From NCBI RefSeq assembly GCF_004324755.1, contig NZ_SDMQ01000006.1:62001-126000 (forward strand): 64,000 bases of DNA, written 5' to 3'. The position numbers and the translations under genes were made by a program. Each line of letters starts with the position of its first letter. The stretch's first letter is position 1. Under the pieces are notes generated by a model. It was not told the DNA's origin. It ran no database searches and was given only the letters and a program-made list of their open reading frames with translations. The DNA is from Propioniciclava sinopodophylli (GTDB lineage Bacteria; Actinomycetota; Actinomycetes; Propionibacteriales; Propionibacteriaceae). Shown piece by piece: positions 51,908-59,963 of this stretch.

Positions 51908-53734
51908 CTACGTCCCCACCACGGCCACGGACGCCGCGGGCAGGCGGAGAGTGCCGCCAGCCAGCTCCGCCCCGCCGAAGGAGGCCAGCAGCGACCCGGC
52001 GAGGGGCACGGCGGCGTCCTCGCGCGGGGCGGCGACCACCGTGAGGGGGCCGTGCGTGAGCGCGAACCACCCCTCGCCGTGCGACGTGGCGACCGCGAGC
52101 CCGGGGCGCACGTGCGCGCGGCGCAGCTCGATCAGGGTGCGGTGCCAGGCCAGCATCGCGGCGTGCTCGGGTTGGTCGCGCTCGGCCCAGTCCACGACGG
52201 ACGCCGCGAACGCGGCCTCGTCCTGCGGGTCGGGGATGACGGCGTCCGGCCCGTAGATCTCGCCCCAGCCGTGCGAGGCGAACTCCTGCAGGCGCCCGGC
52301 GGTGATCAGCGCGCCCAGGTCGGGGTCGTGGTCGCTGAAGAACTGGAACGGGCGGCGGGTACCCCACTCCTGGCCCTGGAACAGCAAGGGCGTGAAGGGG
52401 GAGAGCAACAGCAGCGCGGCGCCACCGGCGATGGCCCCGGCCGGGAGGCGCTCGTCCGGGCGGTCACCCAGCCCGCGGTTCCCGACCTGGTCGTGGTTCT
52501 GCGTGAACGTCACGAACCGGCGCCGCTCGACGTCGTCGGGGACGGGGGCGCCCCACGCCGTGCCGCGGAACGTGGAGAGGCCGCCCTCGTGGACGAACAC
52601 CTTCTCGAACGCGTGCGCCAGTGTCTCGGCGGTGCCGAAGTCGACGTAGTAGCCGAACGTCTCGCCCGTCAGCCAGCTGTGCAGGGCGTGGTGGACGTCG
52701 TCGGCCCACTGGCCGTCCATGCCGCGGGACGCCGCCGTGGCCGGCAGCGACGGGTCGCCCGTGGTGTCGGGGTGGGCGGGGGTGGGGGCGATCATCGCGA
52801 CGTCGTTGAGGTCGGACTCCGCAATGAGTGTCAGCGTCCGTCCGGTGGCGGCCTCCAGCTCGGCGACGGCGTCCGCGATCTCGGCGAGGATGTGTCGCTC
52901 GGAGTCGTCCATCAGCGCGTGGACGGCGTCCAGCCGGAGGGCGTCCACGTGGAAGTCGCGCAGCCAGCGCACGGCGTGATCGACGATGAAGGCGCGGACG
53001 CCGGCGTTGTGCTCGTCGTCCAGGTTGATCGCCGCGCCCCACGGGGTGTGGTGCTTGGCCGTGAAGTAGGGGCCGAACGTGGCGACGTAGTTGCCGGCCG
53101 GCCCGAAGTGGTTGTGCACCACGTCGAGGCAGACCGCCAGGCCGAGGCCGTGGGCGGCGTCCACGAAGCGCTGCAGCGCCTCCGGGCCGCCGTACACCTC
53201 GTGCACCGCGTAGATCGAGACGCCGTCGTAGCCCCAGCCCCGCTCGCCGGGGAAGGGTGCCAGCGGCATCAGCTCGACGGTGTCGACGCCGAGGTCGACC
53301 AGGTCGCCGAGGCGCTCGATCGCGCTGTCGAGCGTGCCGCCGGGGGTGAAGGTGCCCACGTGCAGCTCGTACAGGACGCCGCCGAGCACGTCGCGCCCGG
53401 CCCAGGCGTCGTCGGTCCACGCGAAGGCGGTGGGGTCGAAGACCCGGCTCGGGCCGTGGACGCCGTGGGGCTGGCGTCCGCTGCGCGGGTCTGGGCACGG
53501 GTCGCCGCCGTCGACGCTGAGCAGGTAGTCGGTGCCGGGGGCCAGGTCGATCGTCCAGTTCCCGTCGGTGCCCGGGGTGAGGGGAAGACGGGTGGGCGCG
53601 GGGCGTGCGACATCGCTGGCTGACGCTTCAACCGCTGGGGCGTGCGAACCGTCAGCCAGATCCGTCGCACGGGGGAGGACCGCCTCGACCGTCGTGGCCA
53701 GCGGGGCCCAGACCTCCAGGCGCACGTCAGCCAC
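51908..53734 (-). CDS. treZ: Malto-oligosyltrehalose trehalohydrolase
   Basis: 608 residues of GH13 type. It hydrolyses the maltooligosyl-trehalose made by TreY to release trehalose. The N-terminal beta domain begins LEVWAPLATTVEAV, then come GVLYELHVGTFTPGG, DALRLDAVHALMDDS (nucleophile Asp), LIAESDLND (acid/base Glu) and FTQNHDQVGNR (Asp). Residues of about 22-44 are an unusual insertion encoded by a palindromic repeat (53604-53670) that keeps the frame. The ATG overlaps the treY stop by 8 bp. No treX debranching gene is adjacent. Confidence 0.95.
   Translation of the reverse strand: MADVRLEVWAPLATTVEAVLPRATDLADGSHAPAVEASASDVARPAPTRLPLTPGTDGNWTIDLAPGTDYLLSVDGGDPCPDPRSGRQPHGVHGPSRVFDPTAFAWTDDAWAGRDVLGGVLYELHVGTFTPGGTLDSAIERLGDLVDLGVDTVELMPLAPFPGERGWGYDGVSIYAVHEVYGGPEALQRFVDAAHGLGLAVCLDVVHNHFGPAGNYVATFGPYFTAKHHTPWGAAINLDDEHNAGVRAFIVDHAVRWLRDFHVDALRLDAVHALMDDSERHILAEIADAVAELEAATGRTLTLIAESDLNDVAMIAPTPAHPDTTGDPSLPATAASRGMDGQWADDVHHALHSWLTGETFGYYVDFGTAETLAHAFEKVFVHEGGLSTFRGTAWGAPVPDDVERRRFVTFTQNHDQVGNRGLGDRPDERLPAGAIAGGAALLLLSPFTPLLFQGQEWGTRRPFQFFSDHDPDLGALITAGRLQEFASHGWGEIYGPDAVIPDPQDEAAFAASVVDWAERDQPEHAAMLAWHRTLIELRRAHVRPGLAVATSHGEGWFALTHGPLTVVAAPREDAAVPLAGSLLASFGGAELAGGTLRLPAASVAVVGT
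53604..53670. repeat. Family A hairpin repeat inside the treZ coding region
   Basis: The stem GTGCGAC and CTGGCTGACG at 53604-53624 pairs with CGTCAGCCAG and GTCGCAC at 53650-53670, separated by a 4-nt internal mismatch. The words CTGGCTGACG and GGCGTGCGAACC match the intergenic repeat at 2271-2322. In treZ it encodes about 22 extra residues (roughly 22-44) in an N-terminal loop without breaking the frame. Confidence 0.8.
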
Positions 53735-56462
53735 GGGGCTCCTCCTCGTTGGCGGCCGGGCGGTCGAAGAAGCGCTTGGTGAGCCACGTCAGCAGCCCGG
53801 TGCTCTCGGCCTCGGTCTCGTCAGCTGGTCGGGTCCCTGAGTCCGAAGGGCCCTTCGACCAGCTCAGGGAGCCGGCTCCGGGCTCGGCGCGGAAGATCGG
53901 CCGTCCGTCCTCGAGCGTGTCGGACAGCGACTCGGCCTGCGCGCGCGCCTCGGACGAGTCGGGCCCGTCCACCTTCTCCAGCACGGCGACCGGGTAGCGC
54001 CCGAGCACCTCGGCGATCAGGACGTTGCCGCCGTCGTGCTCGGTGTTGGTCAGCACGTTGAGCCAGCGTCCCTCGGGCAGGAGGACCGAGTGGGCGGTGA
54101 AGCCCTCCGCGCGGGTGAGGTCGCGGTGCAGGCGGGACGCCACGGTGACGACCTGAGGGTTGTCGCCGCGCGCGAAGCACAGCGCGTGCCCGGTGCTGCT
54201 CGGCAGGGGACGGTAGGCGGCCTCGGGGCCGACGAAGGCGTCCGGACGCCGCTTACGCAGCCGCAGCACCTCGCGGGTGACGTGGAACTTCTCCTCCGCC
54301 AGCGTGAGCGGGGAGCGGCGGTCGAGGTAGCTCGCGACGTCGGCCAGACCGACGAAGTCGGCGGCCGCGCGGTTGTCTGGGTCGACCAGGTAGTTCTGCA
54401 GCGTCTCGCACGACTGGTAGACGTCGGCCACGCCCAGGCAAGTCAGCTGGATGGCCTTGCGCGACAGGATCGAGACGCGCACGGCGTCGGCGGTGAACTC
54501 GTACCAGTCGGTGAAGGCGCCCATCAGGTCGCCGTCGTCGTAGACGCGGCGGATGAACGCGAGGAGGCGCTCCTCGCCGTCGGCGTCCTGCGCCGTCCAG
54601 GACGTCCAGATCTTCTGCTCGCGGGCGGCCTTGAGCATGTACTGCTCGATGCGCTCGCGCTCGATCGGGCCGTCGGGCGTCCACGTGCCGGCGAGGATCT
54701 GCCAGAACAGGTTCTCGGTGTGGCCCTCCAGCCCCTCGGCGTAGGGGTGCAGCTTGGTGACGAGCGCGCGCCACTCGGGGGCGTACTGGGCGATGACGCC
54801 GATGCGGCTGCGGACGTCCTCGGACCGCTTGGTGTCGTGGGTAGTGCCGCACGTCATCGTCGCCGGCCAGTCGGACGCCATCGCCGAGCACCAGCGGTGG
54901 AACTCGTCGGGGTTGAGGCTCCAGGTGCCGGGGGAGCCGCCGACCTCGTTGAGGGCGACCAGTTGCGTCCAGCGGTAGTAGGCGGTGTCCTCGACGCCCT
55001 TGGCGGTGACGGCGCCGCACACCTGCTGGAAGCGCACGATCAGTTCGTCGCGCTGGGCCCGCTGTGCGCGTCCCTCGCTGCCGACCTCACGGCCCAGGAC
55101 GAGGTCGACGACGACCTCCATGGTGTCGTGCAGTTCGGCGTCCAGCTTCTCGTTTGCCCGCTCGGCGGCGTGGCGGACGAGCTCGACCGACTCCGCGGGG
55201 GCCGTCTCGCCGGGCACGACGTAGGCGCGATAGCGGTCGAAGGCGATGACGAGCTCGGTCAGGCAGGCGCGGATCCACCCGAAGGTGTGGTCGCGCAGCA
55301 TGATGTCGTCGCGGCAGATCACGTGGGCGAGCGTGGCGATGCGGTGCACCTCGGCGAGCAGGCTCGTGGTGACGATCTCGCGCTTGGCGGCGTCGATCAC
55401 CTCCGGCAGCGTGCCCGGGATGTCGCCGGTGATCAGGTGCGCGACCGTGCCCAGGTCGCCGTAGCCGTTCGGGTCGCACTGCAGTGCCGAGATGCGCCAG
55501 CTCGTGTCGTAACCCGTGGTGCCGGCGACGGGCCAGTCGTCGGGCATCTGCTCGTCGCCCTCGAGGATCTTCTCGGCGGCGATCCAGGCGCCGCCGGTGG
55601 CCCGGGACAGGCGGCGCATGTAGCCGCGCGGGTCGGCCAGGCCGTCGGGGTGGTCAATGCGGAAGGCGTCGATGTGGCCCGCGTGGAAGAGGTCCAGCAG
55701 CAGGGCGTGGGTGGCGTCGAAGACGTCGTCGTCCTCGACGCGGACGGCCACGAGGGTGTCCACGTCGAAGAAGCGGCGGAAGTTCAGTTCCTCGGCGGCG
55801 ACCTTCCAGTAGGCCAGCCGGTAGTACTGCTCCTTCACGCACAGGTGCATCGGCAGGTGCTCAGTGCCGGCGCGCACGGGGAACACGTGGTCGTAGTAGA
55901 CGAGGACGGCCTGCTCGCCCTCCTCCTCCTGACCCGGGATGACGCGGCGCTCGAGCGTGATCTCACCATCGGCCAGCACGGTGCCGATGCGGGCGCCCAG
56001 TACCGGCATGAGGATGCCGTCGCCGTCGTCCGCGCCGTCGAACCAGGCGGCGTAGGGGGAGGACGGGCCGTCCTTGAGCACCGACCACAGGGCCCTGTTG
56101 TGGTGGAGCGGGGTCGGGACGCCCATGTGGTTGGGTACCACGTCGACGATGATGCCCATGTCCCGGGCGTGGGCCGCGGTGGCGAGGCGCTCGAAGCCCT
56201 CGCGCCCGCCCATCTCGGCGCTGATGCGGGAGTGGTCGACCACGTCGTAGCCGTGCGTGCTGCCGGGCGCCGCTTGCAGGATCGGGCTCAGGTACAGGTC
56301 GGTGACGCCGAGCCCCTCGAGGTAGTCGAGCTGCGCGGCCGCGTCGTCGAAGCTGAGGTCGGGCCCCAACTGCAGGCGGTACGTGGACACCGGCGTGCGG
56401 CGTCCGCTCGAGGGCAGGTGCGGGCGGGGGGACGCCACGCTCGCTGCAGTCGTCTGGCTCAC
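53727..56462 (-). CDS. treY: Malto-oligosyltrehalose synthase
   Basis: 911 residues from a GTG at 56462 (AAGGA site upstream). It converts the reducing end of maltodextrins into a trehalose unit. GH13 marks: STYRLQLGPDLSFDDAAAQL, IIVDVVPNHMGV, HIDAFRIDHPDGLADP (nucleophile Asp), WIAAEKILEGDEQMP (acid/base Glu) and TTHDTKRSEDVRSR (Asp). The N-terminal 25 residues are Pro/Ser/Thr-rich. The C-terminal 75 residues are an acidic, low-complexity extension, part of which is encoded by a palindromic repeat at 53834-53870. Cotranscribed with treZ through an 8-bp overlap. Confidence 0.95.
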   Translation of the reverse strand: MSQTTAASVASPRPHLPSSGRRTPVSTYRLQLGPDLSFDDAAAQLDYLEGLGVTDLYLSPILQAAPGSTHGYDVVDHSRISAEMGGREGFERLATAAHARDMGIIVDVVPNHMGVPTPLHHNRALWSVLKDGPSSPYAAWFDGADDGDGILMPVLGARIGTVLADGEITLERRVIPGQEEEGEQAVLVYYDHVFPVRAGTEHLPMHLCVKEQYYRLAYWKVAAEELNFRRFFDVDTLVAVRVEDDDVFDATHALLLDLFHAGHIDAFRIDHPDGLADPRGYMRRLSRATGGAWIAAEKILEGDEQMPDDWPVAGTTGYDTSWRISALQCDPNGYGDLGTVAHLITGDIPGTLPEVIDAAKREIVTTSLLAEVHRIATLAHVICRDDIMLRDHTFGWIRACLTELVIAFDRYRAYVVPGETAPAESVELVRHAAERANEKLDAELHDTMEVVVDLVLGREVGSEGRAQRAQRDELIVRFQQVCGAVTAKGVEDTAYYRWTQLVALNEVGGSPGTWSLNPDEFHRWCSAMASDWPATMTCGTTHDTKRSEDVRSRIGVIAQYAPEWRALVTKLHPYAEGLEGHTENLFWQILAGTWTPDGPIERERIEQYMLKAAREQKIWTSWTAQDADGEERLLAFIRRVYDDGDLMGAFTDWYEFTADAVRVSILSRKAIQLTCLGVADVYQSCETLQNYLVDPDNRAAADFVGLADVASYLDRRSPLTLAEEKFHVTREVLRLRKRRPDAFVGPEAAYRPLPSSTGHALCFARGDNPQVVTVASRLHRDLTRAEGFTAHSVLLPEGRWLNVLTNTEHDGGNVLIAEVLGRYPVAVLEKVDGPDSSEARAQAESLSDTLEDGRPIFRAEPGAGSLSWSKGPSDSGTRPADETEAESTGLLTWLTKRFFDRPAANEEEPRG
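53834..53870. repeat. REP-like palindrome inside the treY 3' end
   Basis: TCCCTGAG and GAAGGG at 53834-53850 pair with CCCTTCGACCAGCTCAGGGA at 53851-53870 (3-nt bulge). The CCCTTCGAC...GCTCAGGGA word is a common repetitive extragenic palindrome in actinobacterial genomes. Here it codes for residues in the non-catalytic C-terminal tail of TreY. Confidence 0.8.
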
Positions 56463-56711
56463 GGGAGCTGTCCTTGTCTCGGGTGCAGTGGCAGCCAACA
56501 ACCTACCGGACCCGCCGAAAGCCTTGGTGTTGTCTGCCGACAGCACCTCCGTCCGGATGGCTGAGCGTGGCGAAGCACGCTGCGTGCGCGCCGTCGAGTG
56601 CTGCGGTCGTTGCGTTCACCGGGTCACCCCCGCCAGGGGTCCCACGATTGAACGCGCTTGTCGTGGGGCGTCCGGTCGCGGCGTAGGGTGCGCTTGGCGG
56701 AGGGAGCGCGC

Positions 56712-57653
56712 GTGTTGGACATCCTGGTGATCACCGCGCCCCTGTACCTGCTGATCCTGCTGGGCTACGCGCTGACGCGCGGCGGTCTCTTCACCCGGGA
56801 GGGCATCAACGCACTCGGCACCTTCGTGATGTACGTGGCCATGCCGGCGCTGATCTTCCTGTCGACGTCGTCGCGCAGGATCAGCGAGGTCGCGCACCCC
56901 ACCTACCTGCTCGGCTTCGCGGTGACCTCGCTCGTGGCGCTGCTCGCGGGCTATGTGTGGTCGCGCAAGGTCGGGCGGACGCCCCGGGCGGCGGCCGCGT
57001 TCGACGCGATGGGCTCGGGCGGGGCCAACTCGGGCTTCGTCGGGTTCCCGGTGCTGCTGATGGTGCTGCCCAGCGTGGCCGGGGGCGTGTTCGGCATGAA
57101 CGTCCTGGTCGAGACCCTGGTGACCGTGCCGCTGTGCTTCTTCTTGGCCGAGCGCGGCAACGCCCGGACAGGGCTGTGGGCGAGCATCCGACCGGCGCTC
57201 ATCGCCATGGTGCGCGTGCCGGTGCTGCTGGCCGTCGTCTCTGGGTTGGCCGTTTCCGCGTCCGGGCTGGTGCTGCCCGGGGTCATCCGCGAGTCGTTCG
57301 ACCTGCTCGGGCGCGTGAGCACCGGCCTGGCCTTGTTCTCCGTCGGCGGCATGCTCGTAGGGCTGTCACTGCGCGGACGCGTGGGGCGCGTCGTCGCGGT
57401 GTCGACGGCGAAGCTGCTGGTCATGCCCGGGTTGGCGGTTGGCGTGGCCTTCGGGTTGCGGGCTCTGGGCCTGCCGCCGCTGGAGGGCGAGTTGTTCGCC
57501 GCCCTGGTGTTGAGCGCCGCCATGCCGACGTGGACGTCGCTCCCGGTCTTCGCTGCCAGGTACGGCGAGACGGACGTCCCGCCGGCCGTCCTGCTGGTGA
57601 CCACCGCGCTGTCGTTCCTGACCCTGTCGGGCCTGTTGGCGGTGCTCACCTGA
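56712..57653 (+). CDS. AEC-family (auxin efflux carrier type) transporter
   Basis: 313 residues from a GTG at 56712 (GGAGGGAG site). About ten membrane helices in two inverted halves. Family marks are ITAPLYLLILLGYALTRGGL at the start, GSGGANSGFVGFPVLLMVLP, which contains the broken helix glycine/proline pattern, and the second broken helix in LVLSAAMPTWTSLPVFAARY. Members carry organic acids or related metabolites. Substrate unknown. It diverges from treY; the 249-bp gap shows no clear operator. Confidence 0.9.
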   Translation: MLDILVITAPLYLLILLGYALTRGGLFTREGINALGTFVMYVAMPALIFLSTSSRRISEVAHPTYLLGFAVTSLVALLAGYVWSRKVGRTPRAAAAFDAMGSGGANSGFVGFPVLLMVLPSVAGGVFGMNVLVETLVTVPLCFFLAERGNARTGLWASIRPALIAMVRVPVLLAVVSGLAVSASGLVLPGVIRESFDLLGRVSTGLALFSVGGMLVGLSLRGRVGRVVAVSTAKLLVMPGLAVGVAFGLRALGLPPLEGELFAALVLSAAMPTWTSLPVFAARYGETDVPPAVLLVTTALSFLTLSGLLAVLT

Positions 57654-57962
57654 GGCCTGCGCGTGGCGTCCATCCGGTGTTGGTGTGGGGGTCGTCGGGC
57701 GTTCACATCCACGAGGTTGTCCACAGACCTGTCCACCGCTGTGGATGATGTGGAAACCATCACCCCTAGTCACGCGCCGCAACTGTGGAGGTGGTTGATG
57801 AGTCAAGGTGGCCAGAACATGAACCCCTGTCTCGCCCGGGGCCCCGGGTTCGTGCGCCGAGAGCCCCGATTTTGTCCGCCGACAGCAGCGCCGCCGATCC
57901 CGAATATGACCTGTCGGCGGCCCCGTGCTAAGGTACTCAGGCTGTCCCCGCGAGGGGGCGAC
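57654..57962. other. Non-coding gap before tRNA-Leu
   Basis: 309 bp without a credible gene. It contains a DnaA-box-like cluster (57717-57757) and one GCCGAGAGCCCC repeat unit with a degenerate GCCGACAGC follower (about 57857-57890), just upstream of the presumed tRNA promoter. The open frame crossing it also crosses the tRNA and is not coding. Confidence 0.75.
57717..57757. promoter_or_regulatory. Cluster of four DnaA-box-like sequences
   Basis: TTGTCCACA at 57717-57725 is the preferred actinobacterial (Streptomyces-type) DnaA box. CTGTCCACC at 57729-57737 is a near match on the same strand; TGTGGATGA (57740-57748) and TGTGGAAAC (57749-57757) are near matches in the opposite orientation. 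Four sites in 41 bp, in two facing pairs. Confidence 0.55.
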
Positions 57963-58045
57963 GCGCGAGTGGCGGAATGGCAGACGCGCACGGTTCAGGT
58001 CCGTGTGTCCGAAAGGACGTGGAGGTTCAACTCCTCTCTCGCGCA
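57963..58045 (+). tRNA. tRNA-Leu (anticodon CAG)
   Basis: An 83-nt class II tRNA. Acceptor stem GCGCGAG (57963-57969) pairs with CTCGCGC (58038-58044), discriminator A. The anticodon stem CACGG/CCGTG holds the loop TTCAGGT, so the anticodon is CAG. There is a long variable arm (GTCCGAAAGGAC) and a T-arm GGAGG-TTCAACT-CCTCT. CCA is not encoded. In mycobacteria a leucine tRNA also lies beside the fhaA cluster. Confidence 0.95.
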
Positions 58046-58078
58046 CAAAAAGCGCCTCTGACAAGGGCAAATAGGACG

Positions 58079-58109
58079 AAAAGGCGGGAGGCGAAAACCT
58101 CTCGCCTTT
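58079..58109 (+). terminator. Terminator after tRNA-Leu
   Basis: Arms AAAGGCGGGAGG (58080-58091) and CCTCTCGCCTTT (58098-58109), 12 bp with one G-U pair and a 6-nt loop CGAAAA, 34 bp downstream of the tRNA. Confidence 0.85.
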
Positions 58110-58264
58110 CCTATGTCCCAATGTTGTGACGAGCAGTTGACAAGGGAGAACACGTTGTCGGCGTGACCGGCGCACTCCCTGGTGGTGGGTTCATTCCCCA
58201 CGCGTGGGGCGAGTTCCCTACGCATTCCCCACGGGTTCCCCATGGGTCGGAAGGGTTCACCACC

Positions 58265-58459
58265 CGCTGCAAGCGGATCACGGTCCGAAGCGGCCACCAG
58301 CGCGCCCTCGCCGCCGTGTGGCGCATCCTGACCACCGCCCAGCCCCACACCGAATTCGGCGGAGACCACTACGCCAAACGCCGTCCCCGCGCCGGGATCC
58401 GCAACCCCCTCCAGCAAATCCGCACCGCTGGCGTCACCGTCCCCTCACCGCCAAGGTGA
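58265..58459 (+). pseudogene. Transposase C-terminal remnant (IS110-like)
   Basis: In the frame ending at 58459 about 55 codons read GHQRALAAVWRILTTAQPH and then EFGGDHYAKRRP, ending in a QIRTAGVTV stretch. This resembles the C-terminus of IS110-family transposases (G-H/K-x-A-L ... LT...P-x-x-D/E-x-G-x-D-Y/H-Y). No start, no DEDD catalytic part and no flanking repeats remain. The rest of the 58110-58551 gap shows only a short CCCCACG-rich inverted stretch near 58197-58245. Confidence 0.5.
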
Positions 58460-58551
58460 GCAGTGCGGGCAGCCGTGGACACACGGTGCCGTGACTGGGT
58501 GGTGCGGTGCGGTCTTCTAGAAGCGCGTGCGCCTCGTGGGATCATGCGGCC

Positions 58552-59049
58552 ATGACTGGTCCGGACAGCGCCGCCGTGTATCGCGCTGACTTTGAGGTGC
58601 AGGTGGCCGCCTTCGTCGACGAGCACCGCCAGATGTTGCTCGCGTCCCTGGACGGGCTCAGAGAGGAGGAGGCCCGGGCCAGGCTGGTGCCTTCCAAGAC
58701 GACGCTCCTCGGACTCGTCAAGCATGCGGTGTTCGTGGAGCGCGTGTGGTTCGGGGAGGCGGTCACGGGGCAGTCGCGCGCCGAGTTGGGGATTGCGGCG
58801 TCGCCGGACGAGTCCTTCGATCTGGCGGCGGAGGACACCATCGAATCCGTCCGGGCCAGCTACCGCGACGCCATCGCCTTGTCGCGCACTGCGTCGGCTG
58901 GGCTGTCCGGGGATGTCGTCTTCTCCGGAAACCGGCGGGGCAGTCTCACGCTTCGCTGGGTCCTCCTCCACGTCTTGCGTGAGCTGGCCCAGCATTGCGG
59001 ACACGCGGACATCTTGCGCGAGCAGCTGCTGGCCCGCCGCAACCAGTGA
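58552..59049 (+). CDS. DinB-like protein (DUF664 family)
   Basis: 165 residues from the ATG at 58552. It follows the DUF664 pattern of four-helix DinB-fold proteins: KTTLLGLVKHAVFVERVWFG with the first metal-ligand histidine and RELAQHCGHADILREQL with two more near the C-terminus. In actinobacteria this fold often forms mycothiol- or other thiol-dependent transferases, so a detoxification role is possible but unproven. Monocistronic. Its stop region forms one arm of a hairpin shared with the convergent HAD gene. Confidence 0.88.
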   Translation: MTGPDSAAVYRADFEVQVAAFVDEHRQMLLASLDGLREEEARARLVPSKTTLLGLVKHAVFVERVWFGEAVTGQSRAELGIAASPDESFDLAAEDTIESVRASYRDAIALSRTASAGLSGDVVFSGNRRGSLTLRWVLLHVLRELAQHCGHADILREQLLARRNQ

Positions 59050-59080
59050 GGCGGGTCGCCGGGCCGGCGGGCCTCACTGG
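59043..59080. terminator. Bidirectional hairpin between convergent dinB-like and HAD genes
   Basis: Perfect 10-bp arms CCAGTGAGGC (59043-59052) and its complement (59071-59080) around an 18-nt GC-rich loop; the left arm includes the stop of the DinB-like gene and the right arm ends 10 bp from the HAD stop. Confidence 0.75.
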
Positions 59081-59090
59081 TCGAGCGCTA

Positions 59091-59963
59091 TCAGGCGCCT
59101 GCCCGCGTCGCCGCACGCCAGACGGCGTCCGGGACGAGTTGGTCGAAGGTGTCGATGATGTGGTCGGGACGCTGCTCGGGCGGGGCGGCCTCCGCTTCTT
59201 CGGGCGTGCTGTCGCCGGTCAGCACCAGCACGGATGCCATGCCGGCGGCCCGGCCCATCGCCACGTCCGTGGCCAGGCGGTCTCCCACCATGAGGACGTC
59301 GGCGGGCTCGACTCCCAAGCCGGCCACCGCCTCTGCGACCATGATCGCCCCCGGCTTGCCCAGGTTCACTGAGCAGCGGACGCCGGTGCACGCCTCGATG
59401 GCGGCCGTGATCGCGGCGCAGTCCGGCTCGCCGCGTCCGCCGGGGAAGGGGCAGTAGCGGTCGGGGTTGGTCTGGACGAGGATCGCCCGCTTGTGGAACC
59501 ACAGGGCGTCGAACGCGATCTGCAGCTTCCGGTAGTCGAACGTGCGGTCGTAGGACGCCACCACGATGTCGATCTCGGCCGGGTCCTCACTCAGGCGGAC
59601 GCCCGCCTCCCGCAGGGCCCGGATGAGGGGCTCCTCCGCGATCGGGAACACCACGGCGTCCGGGTGGTGGGAACGCAACCATCGCACGGTGGTGACAACG
59701 GTGTTGGCGATGTCGTCCACTGGGGTGGGCAGGCCGAGGCGTGCGAGTTTGGCTGCGTACTGCTCGGGGTCCTTGGTGGGGTTGTTGGACAGGAACCGCA
59801 GGGGGATGCCGCGCTCCCGCAGGAACGCGAGGGTTTCCCGCACCCCCGGGAGGACCTCGTCGCCGAGGTAGATCGTGCCGTCCATGTCGAAGACGTAGGC
59901 GCCGTACAGGCGTTCGGGACGCATGGCTGTCGCTTCCTCGATCCGTGCCGCGCTCAGGTCCAC
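59091..59963 (-). CDS. HAD-IIA sugar-phosphatase-like protein (NagD type)
   Basis: 290 residues from a GTG at 59963 that overlaps the AraM-type stop by 10 bp; ATG 59924 is a shorter alternative. HAD motifs: YVFDMDGTIYLGDE (nucleophile and acid Asp), LRFLSNNPTKDPE (motif II), KPGAIMVAEAV (lysine) and LMVGDRLATDVAMGRAAGM (acidic motif). The C2-type cap sits between motifs II and III. Such enzymes dephosphorylate sugar or polyol phosphates. As the last gene of the glucitol-type PTS operon it probably acts on a product of the AraM-type dehydrogenase; that is inference. Confidence 0.9.
   Translation of the reverse strand: MDLSAARIEEATAMRPERLYGAYVFDMDGTIYLGDEVLPGVRETLAFLRERGIPLRFLSNNPTKDPEQYAAKLARLGLPTPVDDIANTVVTTVRWLRSHHPDAVVFPIAEEPLIRALREAGVRLSEDPAEIDIVVASYDRTFDYRKLQIAFDALWFHKRAILVQTNPDRYCPFPGGRGEPDCAAITAAIEACTGVRCSVNLGKPGAIMVAEAVAGLGVEPADVLMVGDRLATDVAMGRAAGMASVLVLTGDSTPEEAEAAPPEQRPDHIIDTFDQLVPDAVWRAATRAGA

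Noticed and set aside
54036-56564. Open frame of 842 codons on the plus strand opposite treY
   Set aside because: Composition-driven antisense frame; the minus strand carries all TreY catalytic motifs.
57663-58061. Open frame of 132 codons across the tRNA-Leu region
   Set aside because: It runs through a complete tRNA gene and has no recognisable protein features.
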